Part shown: one piece after another, positions 1 to 5,907 of the stretch | How positions within the stretch are numbered: position 1 is the first letter of the stretch | Layout of the letters: every line of letters begins with the position of its first letter | Position numbers and translations under genes: made by a program | Source: Marinilabiliales bacterium | GTDB lineage: Bacteria > Bacteroidota > Bacteroidia > Bacteroidales > F082 | NCBI GenBank assembly: GCA_002869465.1 | Contig: PKSW01000191.1 | Location: 1 to 7,643 of the forward strand | Length of the DNA: 7,643 nt | Direction of reading: 5' to 3' | Notes under the pieces: model-generated | The model's input: only the letters and a program-made list of their open reading frames with translations | The model's database searches: none | What the model was told of the DNA's origin: nothing

Positions 1-1
1 A

Positions 2-490
2 AAAGGACGTGTGGTGGATGTAAACCAGGGATTGGATGGTGATGGACCGTTTTCACCGGAACGTTCGGGAACTTTGCCAGTTGGTGATCTGGTGCGATTA
101 TGTTTCAGCGGAGATTATTCAGAAAAGGAAATACTGAAAATGATTACCGGGAAAGGTGGATTGGTAGCTTACCTGGGCACAAACAGCGCTTCGGAAGTAG
201 AGCGTAGGGCAGCTAATGGGGATGCGTATGCCAAACTGATTTATGATGCCATGGCATACCAGGTGGCTAAAGAGGTAGGTGCAATGGCGGCCGTACTTAA
301 ATATGACGTAGATGGCGTGTTGATTACCGGTGGTATTGCCCACGACAAATATTTTGCCAACCAGGTGATTTCCTATACCCATAAAATTGCACCGGTGCAT
401 GTATATCCGGGCGAAGATGAGATGGAAGCGCTGGCCATGAATGGCATGCGTGTGGTAAATGGGGAATTGCAGGTGAAAACGTATGCGTAA
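2..490 (+). CDS. buk: Butyrate kinase, C-terminal 162 residues (5' end outside the window)
   Basis: The reading frame is open from the window edge and ends at TAA 488-490. Butyrate kinase converts butanoyl phosphate and ADP to butanoate and ATP in the cytoplasm, the last step of the Ptb-Buk route; paralogues also act on branched-chain acids. The visible part starts in the conserved stretch read as GRVVDVNQGLDGDGPFSPER, then has the GTLPVGDLVRLC segment, a GTNSASEVERRA segment, and near the end the nucleotide-domain motif VLITGGIAHDKYF. These are typical of the acetokinase (ASKHA) family and specifically of Buk rather than AckA. Full-length Buk is about 355 residues, so somewhat more than half is missing upstream. 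A phosphotransbutyrylase gene would be expected upstream, but that is inference. The gene converges on the TPR gene, with a shared terminator between them. Confidence 0.93.
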   Translation, partial: KGRVVDVNQGLDGDGPFSPERSGTLPVGDLVRLCFSGDYSEKEILKMITGKGGLVAYLGTNSASEVERRAANGDAYAKLIYDAMAYQVAKEVGAMAAVLKYDVDGVLITGGIAHDKYFANQVISYTHKIAPVHVYPGEDEMEALAMNGMRVVNGELQVKTYA

Positions 491-491
491 T

Positions 492-518
492 AAAAAAGCG
501 GCCATAAGCCGCTTTTAT
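492..518. terminator. Bidirectional intrinsic terminator between buk and the TPR gene
   Basis: A perfect 9-bp stem, AAAAGCGGC (494-502) and GCCGCTTTT (508-516), closes a 5-nt loop CATAA. It begins 4 nt after the buk stop, and the A/T ends of the stem provide a T-run in both directions. It therefore can end both the plus-strand buk transcript and the convergent minus-strand TPR transcript, whose stop is at 538-540. Confidence 0.85.
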
Positions 519-537
519 AAAAATTTCAGATGAACTT

Positions 538-1350
538 TTAGTTCAAAGTTTCTTTAGCTTTCTGAATGGTTTCAGTTACTTCAGGAATGGCGATGGCTTG
601 ATCGGCAATCTGATCAAATATGGCCATGGTACCTTCATCAAAAGGGACATATGTCATCGACAAGTCAATATATTCTGACGCTTTGTTATACTTCTCACCA
701 TTTAATTCTTCAGCTGCTTTGGCTAAGAGACTTCTTGCTGCATTAGCTTTAGCAGCAGCAACAATGCTTTCCATTTTTGGATTGTCACCGCCATATTTGA
801 TCACCAGGTCCATTTTTTCGGTCATCTTCTCCAGGTCGTCTTTTTCCTTGAATACCATGCCCTGTCCGTATAATGACTTTGGATAATTTGGCTTCATATT
901 CAAGGCTATTTCGTATTCTGAATACGCTTCATCAAGTTTTCCTTCATCGCGCAGATCATCTCCTTTTTTGGTTCTTAACTGGGCAATGGTAGAGGCAAAT
1001 TTCTGGACAGACTTGGTATCGTTAAGGCCTTTTGCAAATGCATAGCCTTTATCCAGCGTAACCAGTGCGCCGTCAATATCTGTTTTATAAATGCTGACAC
1101 CCTGCTTTAAATAGGAGTTCGTTAGCTGTGTTTCAATTTTACCTTTTAACTCTTCAGCTTCGGGGCCTGCCTTCGTGGCTAAGTCAAGTGCTTCGCTGTA
1201 CATTTCAATGGCACCGGCATAATTCTTCTCATTGTATGCATTGTTACCATCGTTGTACTTAACACCCGCATCAACAACTGACTGGGCAAAAATTCCGGCT
1301 GAAAAAAAGATCAGGCCGATCATTAATAATGATTTTTTAAACATGTTCAT
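538..1350 (-). CDS. Exported tetratricopeptide-repeat protein, 270 aa
   Basis: The product has a clear signal peptide (residues 1-22: lysines at 5-6, a hydrophobic core LLMIGLIFFSAGIF, cleavage after A22 before QS), so it is periplasmic or surface-directed. The rest is alpha-helical with TPR-like spacing: one repeat at about residues 27-60 (GNNAYNEKNYAGAIEMYSEA), a degenerate one at about 80-110, and a good one at about 127-160 (GKLDEAYSEYEIALNMKPN). TPRs are scaffolds for protein-protein contacts; no catalytic residues are visible and the partner is unknown. The ATG at 1350 was chosen; a second ATG two codons in (1344) would give nearly the same signal peptide. No Shine-Dalgarno is visible, as is usual in Bacteroidetes. 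It lies 135 nt downstream of the PD40 remnant on the same strand. The TPR assignment is good; the specific function is not known. Confidence 0.85.
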   Translation of the reverse strand: MNMFKKSLLMIGLIFFSAGIFAQSVVDAGVKYNDGNNAYNEKNYAGAIEMYSEALDLATKAGPEAEELKGKIETQLTNSYLKQGVSIYKTDIDGALVTLDKGYAFAKGLNDTKSVQKFASTIAQLRTKKGDDLRDEGKLDEAYSEYEIALNMKPNYPKSLYGQGMVFKEKDDLEKMTEKMDLVIKYGGDNPKMESIVAAAKANAARSLLAKAAEELNGEKYNKASEYIDLSMTYVPFDEGTMAIFDQIADQAIAIPEVTETIQKAKETLN

Positions 1351-1385
1351 TGTATAAAGTTTTGATTAATTGCAATATCGGGCGG

Positions 1386-1393
1386 CGAAGATA
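1386..1393 (-). promoter_or_regulatory. Possible -7 promoter box of the TPR gene
   Basis: On the minus strand this reads TATCTTCG, one mismatch from the Bacteroidetes -7 consensus TAnnTTTG, and lies 36 nt upstream of the ATG. No convincing TTTG box is seen about 20 bp further upstream, only a T-rich CATTTT, so the call is weak. Confidence 0.3.
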
Positions 1394-1485
1394 CAAATAA
1401 ATTATGGTTGAAAATGAAGTGGTTCTGTTAAAAAATGGTAAAGAAAGCTTGATGGAAGGTAAATAAGGCCGGATTTCTTTTTTAA

Positions 1486-1854
1486 TTATTCGGCTTTTTC
1501 CACTCCCACAAAATATAGATCAAAACCACCCATGCCCCCTTCCCTGTTGGAAGAAAAAACCATCATATGCCATTTAATATCGACACCTTCTTCGAATAAA
1601 ATGGGCCGGTATTCGTCAAATTCGGTATTTATGGTCGCACCGAAATTCTGTGGAATATCCCATGCTCCGTTTTCAAACTTTGAAAAATACAAATCATACC
1701 CGCCAAATCCACCCGGCCTGTTGGAAGTAAAAACCATCATGTGCCTTTTAAAATCAACACCTTCTTCGAATATAATGGGTCGGTATTCATCAAATTCAGT
1801 ATTGATGGTGGCGCCAAAATTTTGAGGCGCGCTCCAGTCGTCATTTTCAAATTT
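1486..1854 (-). pseudogene. Remnant of a PD40 beta-propeller protein (two tandem 58-aa units, N-terminus lost)
   Basis: The minus-strand frame is open from 1854 to the TAA at 1486-1488 but has no usable start at its upstream end. It consists of two near-identical 58-residue units (1681-1854 and 1507-1680) plus six tail residues. Each unit runs KFEN..W..PQNFGATINTEFDEYRPI, FEEGVD, then HMMVF(T/S)SNR.GG(F/M)GG(Y/F)DLYF. The last part is the PD40/WD40-like blade motif found in TolB-like and Bacteroidetes OmpA-type envelope proteins. The only in-frame ATG (1738-1740) lies inside the first unit, which would start a protein in mid-blade and without a signal peptide. A TAA at 1855-1857 cuts the frame exactly where the preceding blade would join, and the sequence upstream of it (about 1858-1890) is still open. 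The 5' part was probably deleted when the region carrying the YfcC gene formed. An 84-aa protein from 1740 is possible but unlikely to fold alone. Confidence 0.75.
1507..1854 (-). repeat. Tandem duplication, 2 x 174 nt, inside the PD40 remnant
   Basis: Units 1681-1854 and 1507-1680 are direct tandem copies of the same length with no gap, very similar at both DNA and protein level. The differences are mostly third-position changes, plus a few replacements such as FKRH to IKWH and RPGGF to REGGM. This suggests duplication followed by a period of purifying selection before the gene was broken. Confidence 0.85.
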
Positions 1855-1920
1855 TTAATAATAATTTTCTGGCGAATCTTTAACAAAACCTTAACAAATT
1901 CAATTCTCAATAAATCAGAT

Positions 1921-1938
1921 CATTAAACTATTTTTAGC
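1921..1938 (+). promoter_or_regulatory. Possible promoter element upstream of the YfcC carrier, shared with the CopD-like gene
   Basis: The element reads CATTAAACTATTTTTAGC and ends 22 nt before the carrier ATG. Almost the same string, one T shorter, occurs on the minus strand at 4112-4128 upstream of the CopD-like gene. Its TATTTTTAG part loosely resembles the Bacteroidetes -7 box. Just upstream are two TTAACAAA copies (1880-1887 and 1891-1898) spaced by 11 bp, one helical turn. Function is inferred only from position and recurrence. Confidence 0.35.
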
Positions 1939-1960
1939 GTCTCAACAACACGCACACTAA

Positions 1961-3406
1961 ATGAAGAAGGTTCTTGCTAAAATCAGCATTCCTCACGTAT
2001 TTATTTTCCTGTCAATAATCATTCTTTTCTGCAGCGTTTTAACTTATATTGTTCCTTCGGGAACTTTCGAACGAAAAACAGAAACTATAAACAATGTGCA
2101 GCGCACAGTTGTCATTCCCGGAACTTATAAAGAAATTCCGAAACATTACTCTGTCAAAGGTCTCATTCTCGGGGAACAAGTGGAAGGTGCGGCGAGCCCC
2201 ACCAGCCTGCTCGGTCTTTTTTCTTCCATACCCAAAGGGATGAACCAGGCTGCATCGCTGATATTTTTTGTTTTTATTATCGGCGCAGTTTTTAACCTCA
2301 TCCAGCATACGGGTACTATTAATGTTTTTGTGAACGCCCTGTTAAAGAAATTCCGAAACACGCCCATGCTTTTAACCTTTGTTCTGTTTGCCGCATTCGC
2401 ACTGGCAGGCACTTTTTTAGGGATGGGTGCCGAATTTATCCCGCTGATTCCTATATTATTGATGCTCTCAAAAGAGATGGGATACGATCGCATATTTGGC
2501 GTTTCCATACTGTTAATCCCTGAAGGAATTGGCTGGTCAACAGCCATTACAAACCCATTCACTGTGCAAATTGCGCAACAAATTGCAGAAGTTCCCATTG
2601 GCAGTGGGATTCTGCTCAGAATTATCATGTTTATCATTTGTTTTACCATAGGATTTGTTTTTTTAATGTGGTATGGTAAAAAGGTGAAAAAAAATCCTGA
2701 AAAATCAATTATGCCCGATGACGAATTTGTACTTGATGAAGACGCTAAATTGGTTGATACACCCTTCACAAAACGTCATTTTTGGATTGCCACAGTGGCG
2801 CTGGTGCTGTTTGGCCTTATTTTATATGCGGTTCAGACCATGGGCTGGGGACTGATCGAAATGACCGGAGGTTTTTTCATGGTTGGACTCATTACCATAC
2901 TCATCAGCGACATGTCAGGCAACGAGGCCATGAAAGCATTTGTAAAAGGTCTGGAAATAATGATCATCCCGGCTTTAATAGTTGGATTTGCCCGTGGCAT
3001 ACAGGTAGTGATGTTTGAAGGCCAGATCATTGATACAATTTTGTTTCATGCAGCCACAATGTTGCAGCAAATGCCAAAAATGATGGCTGTTGAGGGCATG
3101 TATTTTTTCCAGACGCTGCTAAACTTCTTCATACCTTCGGCATCAGGACAAGCCATGGTCTCCATGCCATTGATGGTTCCTTTAGCAGATCTGTTAGGGA
3201 TTACAAGGCAAACAGCTGTTTTGGCTTTTACTTCGGGAGACGGATTTTCGAACATGATCATACCCACCAATGGCGTATTGATGGCCATCCTTGGAATTGC
3301 CATTGTCCCCTTTGAAAAATGGTTCAAGTTTGTATTCCCCTTGTTTTTAATACTTTCTGTCATAGCTGCTTTGTTTCTGATAACGGCTGTGGTTATCAGT
3401 TATTAA
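1961..3406 (+). CDS. YfcC family (DcuC superfamily) inner-membrane carrier, 481 aa
   Basis: This is a polytopic membrane protein with about twelve hydrophobic segments, for example residues 12-31, 97-114, 137-158, 217-238, 272-294, 300-317, 333-350, 432-450 and 457-480. The start, MKK..KISIPHVFIF followed by LTYIVPSGTF, and the late motif block at 388-438 (FFIPSASGQAMVSMPLMVPL, then GDGFSNMIIPTNG) are characteristic of YfcC proteins, a branch of the C4-dicarboxylate carrier C family (Pfam DcuC). The length agrees with the family. The substrate is not readable from sequence: relatives are annotated as dicarboxylate or amino-acid carriers, and many are uncharacterised. ATG 1961 is the natural start because it gives the standard N-terminus. 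There is no Shine-Dalgarno. No partner enzyme gene lies next to it, so the genomic context does not narrow the substrate. An 8-bp hairpin covers the last codons. Confidence 0.87.
   Translation: MKKVLAKISIPHVFIFLSIIILFCSVLTYIVPSGTFERKTETINNVQRTVVIPGTYKEIPKHYSVKGLILGEQVEGAASPTSLLGLFSSIPKGMNQAASLIFFVFIIGAVFNLIQHTGTINVFVNALLKKFRNTPMLLTFVLFAAFALAGTFLGMGAEFIPLIPILLMLSKEMGYDRIFGVSILLIPEGIGWSTAITNPFTVQIAQQIAEVPIGSGILLRIIMFIICFTIGFVFLMWYGKKVKKNPEKSIMPDDEFVLDEDAKLVDTPFTKRHFWIATVALVLFGLILYAVQTMGWGLIEMTGGFFMVGLITILISDMSGNEAMKAFVKGLEIMIIPALIVGFARGIQVVMFEGQIIDTILFHAATMLQQMPKMMAVEGMYFFQTLLNFFIPSASGQAMVSMPLMVPLADLLGITRQTAVLAFTSGDGFSNMIIPTNGVLMAILGIAIVPFEKWFKFVFPLFLILSVIAALFLITAVVISY
3377..3399 (+). terminator. 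Hairpin over the last codons of the carrier gene (possible terminator)
   Basis: A perfect 8-bp stem, CTGATAAC (3377-3384) and GTTATCAG (3392-3399), has a 7-nt loop. The stop codon TAA (3404-3406) follows 4 nt later. There is no real T-run after it, so it may be a transcript-end stabiliser rather than a classical terminator. Confidence 0.35.
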
Positions 3407-3412
3407 AAGAAG

Positions 3413-3441
3413 GTTTTAAATATCTGAATCAGATTTTAAAC
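3413..3441. repeat. Inverted repeat just downstream of the carrier gene
   Basis: ATCTGA (3422-3427) and TCAGAT (3429-3434) flank a single A, and the arms extend imperfectly into TTTAAA-type flanks (GTTTTAAA on the left, TTTAAAC on the right). It could be a second transcript-end hairpin or a protein-binding dyad. No T-tract follows on the plus strand. Confidence 0.35.
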
Positions 3442-3475
3442 TACTAAGTTGGTTTCATGTCACTTTCAACCTGAG

Positions 3476-3541
3476 ATTTTATATTGCCAGCTTCAGGCAG
3501 GTGGACAGATAGCTGAAGGAAAACTGATTAAAACCATGTAA
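3476..3541 (+). pseudogene. Relic of a T9SS C-terminal sorting domain (first copy)
   Basis: The plus-strand frame ending at TAA 3539-3541 reads LYCQLQAGGQIAEGKLIKTM, matching the typical end of type-A T9SS sorting domains (G-[IL]-Y-x-x-[QR]-L-Q-x-G-x-x-x-x-x-K-[LM]). The frame is open only back to TAA 3437-3439, and residues before the tail (LVSCHFQPEI) are not recognisable. There is no start codon, signal peptide or body. It lies between the carrier and the convergent CopD-like gene, so it looks like the last 20 or so codons of a lost surface-protein gene. T9SS tails act only on the C-terminus of a long exported protein, so the fragment alone should be non-functional. A second relic with the same orientation is at 6019-6141. 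Confidence 0.6.
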
Positions 3542-3585
3542 AGATCATTTTCAAACTTTCTCAGTTCCAAATGATGTATGGTGCT

Positions 3586-4077
3586 TTATATATATCGCAT
3601 CAGCGAGGATAAAACCAAAACAACAATCGCCATTAAAAAAGCCAGTCCGCCAAAAGCAGCCTGTTTCTTTTGCAATTGAACCAATTGAGGGGAAGGCCCT
3701 TTGGCCGCCACTTTCATCATTTTGGGTGACAGGATTTCAAATGAATATACTGCCAGCAACACCATGATGCCATAGCACAGGTGCTTGATAAATGAAATGA
3801 TCTCCCAGCTATTCTCAAAATTAATGATGCTGATATAATTTTCATTGATAATTTTCAACGGGATGCCCGTAACACCCAATACTACAATTGAAATATACAC
3901 TACAATCCGAAAACGATTCATGAGTGCACCCATCAATTTTCCAGCTTCGGGTGGTGAAAGCGCTTTGCCCATAGCGGGTCTCAAAATAACAAAATTAGTA
4001 AACATACCTCCTATCCATGTAATCGTAGCCATAATATGTAACCAGTCGATAAGTGTTTTTACAAAAACATTGTCCAT
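3586..4077 (-). CDS. CopD-like four-helix membrane protein, 163 aa
   Basis: Four membrane segments are visible at about residues 10-32, 57-74, 93-115 and 141-160. The first contains LHIMATITWIGGMF (H14, W21) followed by RPAMG (33-37), and the second begins MNRFRIVVYISIVVLGVTGI. This pattern (a helix-1 H and WIGG, RPA, then RF at the second helix) resembles the CopD copper-resistance domain and related small membrane proteins such as HemJ. Other possibly ligand-forming residues are H99 and K98. Copper transport is not shown, and there is no CopC or other metal gene beside it. ATG 4077 puts the first helix right at the N-terminus as expected. It converges on the T9SS relic and carrier, and its upstream side borders the first palindromic repeat. 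The family call is tentative. Confidence 0.72.
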   Translation of the reverse strand: MDNVFVKTLIDWLHIMATITWIGGMFTNFVILRPAMGKALSPPEAGKLMGALMNRFRIVVYISIVVLGVTGIPLKIINENYISIINFENSWEIISFIKHLCYGIMVLLAVYSFEILSPKMMKVAAKGPSPQLVQLQKKQAAFGGLAFLMAIVVLVLSSLMRYI

Positions 4078-4111
4078 ATAAATTAAATTTTAAATAAACG
4101 ATAAATCGGAT

Positions 4112-4128
4112 GCTAAAATAGTTTAATG
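4112..4128 (-). promoter_or_regulatory. Second copy of the CATTAAACTATTTT(T)AGC element, upstream of the CopD-like gene
   Basis: On the minus strand this reads CATTAAACTATTTTAGC, ending 34 nt before the CopD-like ATG. It matches 17 of 18 positions of the element at 1921-1938, with one T deleted. TATTTTAG is one mismatch from TAnnTTTG. A promoter role is inferred from the position before two start codons. Confidence 0.35.
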
Positions 4129-4166
4129 CTTCATATGATAGCATGATATCTTGATATAGAGCGGCT

Positions 4167-4232
4167 GATTTGTCTCGTAGATTTTTGTCCATACTACTTT
4201 ACCACTCTGGACATAGATGTAGGAGAATTTTA
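4167..4232 (+). repeat. Imperfect palindromic repeat, copy A (left boundary of a putative cassette)
   Basis: This copy aligns without gaps to 4865-4930 in the same orientation: the outer parts GATTTGTCTCrTAGA and TGGACATAGATGTrGGAGAA are nearly identical, while the 17 nt at 4191-4207 differ almost completely. Within the copy, TCTCGTAGATTTTTGTCC (4173-4190) can pair with GGACATAGATGTAGGAGA (4209-4226): 15 of 18 positions pair (one G-U), around an 18-nt loop. It is a folded element of the REP, MITE or recombination-site kind. Confidence 0.7.
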
Positions 4233-4277
4233 ATGTTGCAAGTATTCAGTTTATAATAACTTCAATTCAAATCCCAA

Positions 4278-4308
4278 TTGACATTCATGTTATTATGTTG
4301 TATATTAG
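4278..4308 (+). promoter_or_regulatory. Possible promoter of the 138-aa exported protein
   Basis: TTG (4278-4280), a 20-nt spacer, and TATATTAG (4301-4308) resemble the Bacteroidetes -33/-7 pair with one mismatch in the -7 box (TTAG for TTTG). Initiation would be around 4314, just before the dyad at 4322-4341. Confidence 0.35.
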
Positions 4309-4321
4309 ACGTTCTATAATT

Positions 4322-4341
4322 AATGCTATAACTATAGCATT
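4322..4341. promoter_or_regulatory. 20-bp dyad, candidate operator
   Basis: Two perfect 9-bp arms, AATGCTATA and TATAGCATT, are separated by AC. The dyad lies 29 nt upstream of ATG 4371 and 13 nt downstream of the possible -7 box. The 2-nt spacer is too small for an ideal RNA loop, so a binding site for a dimeric repressor is the more natural reading. No regulator gene lies next to it. Confidence 0.5.
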
Positions 4342-4370
4342 GAAGAATTCATTAATTAAATAAATTGCCC

Positions 4371-4787
4371 ATGAAAACTTTAAGTATCATTTTTATTATT
4401 GTAACAGCTACGTTTGTAAATATCTACGCACAAGATCCCAATTCTAAAACTTCAGAACCGGAAGTCTATTCAATACATGAATTAATAATTAAACCGGATA
4501 TAGACTTGAATGAGTTTGAAACATTTGTAATGGAGGAATTAGCTCCCATTTATAATAAGATGAAGGGGCAGAAGTTAATTTTGGTTAAAGGAGATAGAGG
4601 TGTCCGAACCAATCAATACGCAATAATTTTAACATTTGAAAGCCTTGAAGATCGGAACAGGATTTATCCACCTTCAGGTGAATTTGTGGGAGATTTTGGT
4701 GATGAAATCATATGGGAGAAGTTTGGATCAATGGTGGACAAAGGTCTTGGTGAGACACATACGGACTATATAGAAGTTGCTCATTAA
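4371..4787 (+). CDS. Small exported protein with a probable dimeric alpha-beta-barrel fold, 138 aa
   Basis: I start at ATG 4371 rather than the in-frame TTG at 4365, because ATG gives a compact signal peptide (MKTLSIIFIIVTATFVNIYA, cleaved before QD). The mature part of about 118 residues begins with a strand, YSIHELIIKPDI, then a helix, LNEFETFVMEELAPIYNKM, a strand, KLILVKGDRG, a strand, QYAIILTFESLEDRNRIYP, a helix with IIWEKFGSMV, and a last strand, HTDYIEVA. This beta-alpha-beta-beta-alpha-beta order, with a long-helix protein measuring about 100 residues, suggests the ferredoxin-like dimeric barrel of the ABM/Dabb type. No catalytic residues can be assigned, and it could simply bind a small hydrophobic ligand. 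It is A+T-rich compared with buk and the carrier, and lies alone between two direct palindromic repeats, as a mobile cassette would. A dyad precedes it. Confidence 0.78.
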   Translation: MKTLSIIFIIVTATFVNIYAQDPNSKTSEPEVYSIHELIIKPDIDLNEFETFVMEELAPIYNKMKGQKLILVKGDRGVRTNQYAIILTFESLEDRNRIYPPSGEFVGDFGDEIIWEKFGSMVDKGLGETHTDYIEVAH

Positions 4788-4864
4788 ATTAATTAATTGC
4801 AGTCTTATTCACAGCAACAAGCTCTCCATCGCGAACTCCGCAATAAAAGTGGATAAAATCAGAT

Positions 4865-4930
4865 GATTTGTCTCATAGAGCAATGTCCGAATAGTATATA
4901 GAGTATGGACATAGATGTGGGAGAATTGTA
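4865..4930 (+). repeat. Imperfect palindromic repeat, copy B (right boundary of the putative cassette)
   Basis: This is the partner of 4167-4232, same orientation and same length, 698 nt away. The arms TCTCATAGAGCAATGTCC (4871-4888) and GGACATAGATGTGGGAGA (4907-4924) pair at 14 of 18 positions. Several differences from copy A keep pairing: U-G becomes C-G, U-U becomes A-U, and U-A becomes U-G. It begins 78 nt after the stop of the 138-aa gene. A longer-range inverted repeat, GAGTATGG (4901-4908) with CCATACTC (4948-4955), overlaps its right half. The rest of the 4788-5098 gap contains no gene I can support. Confidence 0.7.
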
Positions 4931-4965
4931 CCCCTCTTTACTTGTACCCATACTCTTAAGAAGTT

Positions 4966-5007
4966 GTTCCAAGCTCTACGGGTGGTTTAGGAACGTTGAG
5001 TATGAGA
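4966..5007 (+). repeat. Cassette-boundary-like motif, copy 1, with a small inverted repeat
   Basis: AACGTTGAGTATGAGA (4992-5007) is similar (12 of 16) and in the same orientation to 5925-5940 on the other side of the methyltransferase gene. GTTCC (4966-4970) and GGAAC (4990-4994) form a small inverted repeat just before it. The string GTTGAGT (4995-5001) happens to fit the integron core GTTRRRY, but the matching inverse core is not found. Confidence 0.4.
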
Positions 5008-5098
5008 ATGCTAGCCAAATGCGGGCTGTAACCCTTGAATTCACTGACAAACCAGCTATTATTTATAAACATTGTTGGAAGCAGTTTCTAATCAAAAT

Positions 5099-5881
5099 CT
5101 ATTTAGTTGCTGTTACAACTCTCCATTTATTGTTATACACGACTGTGCCATCTGGCTGAATATAGGGTTCAATAGCATTCAAAATTGTCTTTTCTACTTC
5201 TTTAGAACTCGTATGTTCAATAACTTTGGTTATTGGTCCAGACGAACCTAGTCCCTTTAGAGCTGTTTGGTTATCTGGATATTCCCAAATTGAATCAACA
5301 TCGCAGTTATCAACTATGTGAAAACCTACCTCTTCAAGTAATCTTTCTAATAATTGATTTTCGGATAAGGCAAATGGACCTGCTGCTCCCGGTGGTGGCG
5401 AAGGTAACATGCTTCCAACAGCTTTAAGATATGATGCTACTTCACAATCCTCTTTGTTGCCCCATATCATAACCACAATTTTCCCTTTGTCTTTTAAGAC
5501 TCTTTTTGCTTCAGTAAATGCGTACTTAATATTTCCAGCATATTGAAATGAGTTAAAACCGCAAACAATGTCAAAAGAGTCATTATTAAATGGTAACTCT
5601 TCCATGTCTCCTACGAGAAAATAAGCATCAGAATTTCTTTGTTCTGCAAGCTTAATTAGGTTTTCACAAGCATCGAGTCCGGTTACAGAAATGCCTTTTA
5701 ATTGGGCAAAGTCGCTAAATATACCTGAACCACATCCAATATCTAACAGATTCATATTATCATTTAGTTCCAATTGATTCAGTGCATATTCATATCCGCT
5801 CCTTCCGGTTTCTTCCTGAATATTTGCCCAATCTTCGGTTTGTCTACCCCAAAGCTTATTTTGAATTTTTTGTGATCCCAC
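5099..5881 (-). CDS. Class I SAM-dependent methyltransferase, 260 aa
   Basis: The protein has the Rossmann-type methyltransferase order: motif I LLDIGCGSG (residues 45-53), the acidic end of strand 2 in VTGLDA (D70), GDMEELPF (91-98), the motif FDIVCGFNSFQYA (103-115), and VLKDKGKIVVMIWG (128-141). These bind S-adenosylmethionine and place it in the UbiE/Methyltransf_11 group of cytoplasmic enzymes. The N-terminal IQNKLWGRQTEDWANIQEE and the C-terminal half probably form the substrate cap; the substrate is unknown. The start is a GTG (5879-5881): an in-frame TAG sits directly upstream (5882-5884) and the next ATG is beyond residue 40, inside the core, so GTG is the only reasonable choice. The gene is A+T-rich, stands alone, and is opposite to its neighbours. 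With flanking related motifs, this suggests it arrived as a cassette. Confidence 0.9.
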   Translation of the reverse strand: MGSQKIQNKLWGRQTEDWANIQEETGRSGYEYALNQLELNDNMNLLDIGCGSGIFSDFAQLKGISVTGLDACENLIKLAEQRNSDAYFLVGDMEELPFNNDSFDIVCGFNSFQYAGNIKYAFTEAKRVLKDKGKIVVMIWGNKEDCEVASYLKAVGSMLPSPPPGAAGPFALSENQLLERLLEEVGFHIVDNCDVDSIWEYPDNQTALKGLGSSGPITKVIEHTSSKEVEKTILNAIEPYIQPDGTVVYNNKWRVVTATK

Positions 5882-5907
5882 CTATTTAAGTTTTAATAGT
5901 TAATTAG

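Noticed and set aside
119..505. 128-codon minus-strand frame across buk
   Set aside because: Antisense shadow of butyrate kinase with no domain; it begins inside the terminator hairpin.
3491..3518. CTTCAG/CTGAAG hairpin downstream of the carrier
   Set aside because: The 6-bp arms with a 16-nt loop fall inside the T9SS tail codons and are explained by that relic; no T-run follows.
3995..4192. 65-codon minus-strand frame MDKNLRDKSAALYQDI...
   Set aside because: It overlaps the N-terminus of the CopD-like gene in another frame and starts inside repeat A. No family resemblance.
4110..4232. Minus-strand protein-like reading of the palindromic repeat (FSYIYV...IYETNQ), seen in both copies
   Set aside because: The frame is shared only in the conserved arms and breaks down in the loop, and no start or domain accompanies it. 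Base-paired arms explain the conservation better, though a decayed transposase end cannot be ruled out.
4966..5001. Integron attC site around GTTGAGT
   Set aside because: GTTRRRY is matched, but no RYYYAAC partner with L-box spacing is found upstream, and the second copy (GGTAAGT) breaks the core. A classical attC is not supported.
4905..5159. 84-codon plus-strand frame starting MDIDVGELYPSLL
   Set aside because: It starts inside the right arm of repeat B, reads through the boundary motif and ends antisense over the 3' end of the methyltransferase gene. No family resemblance or promoter.
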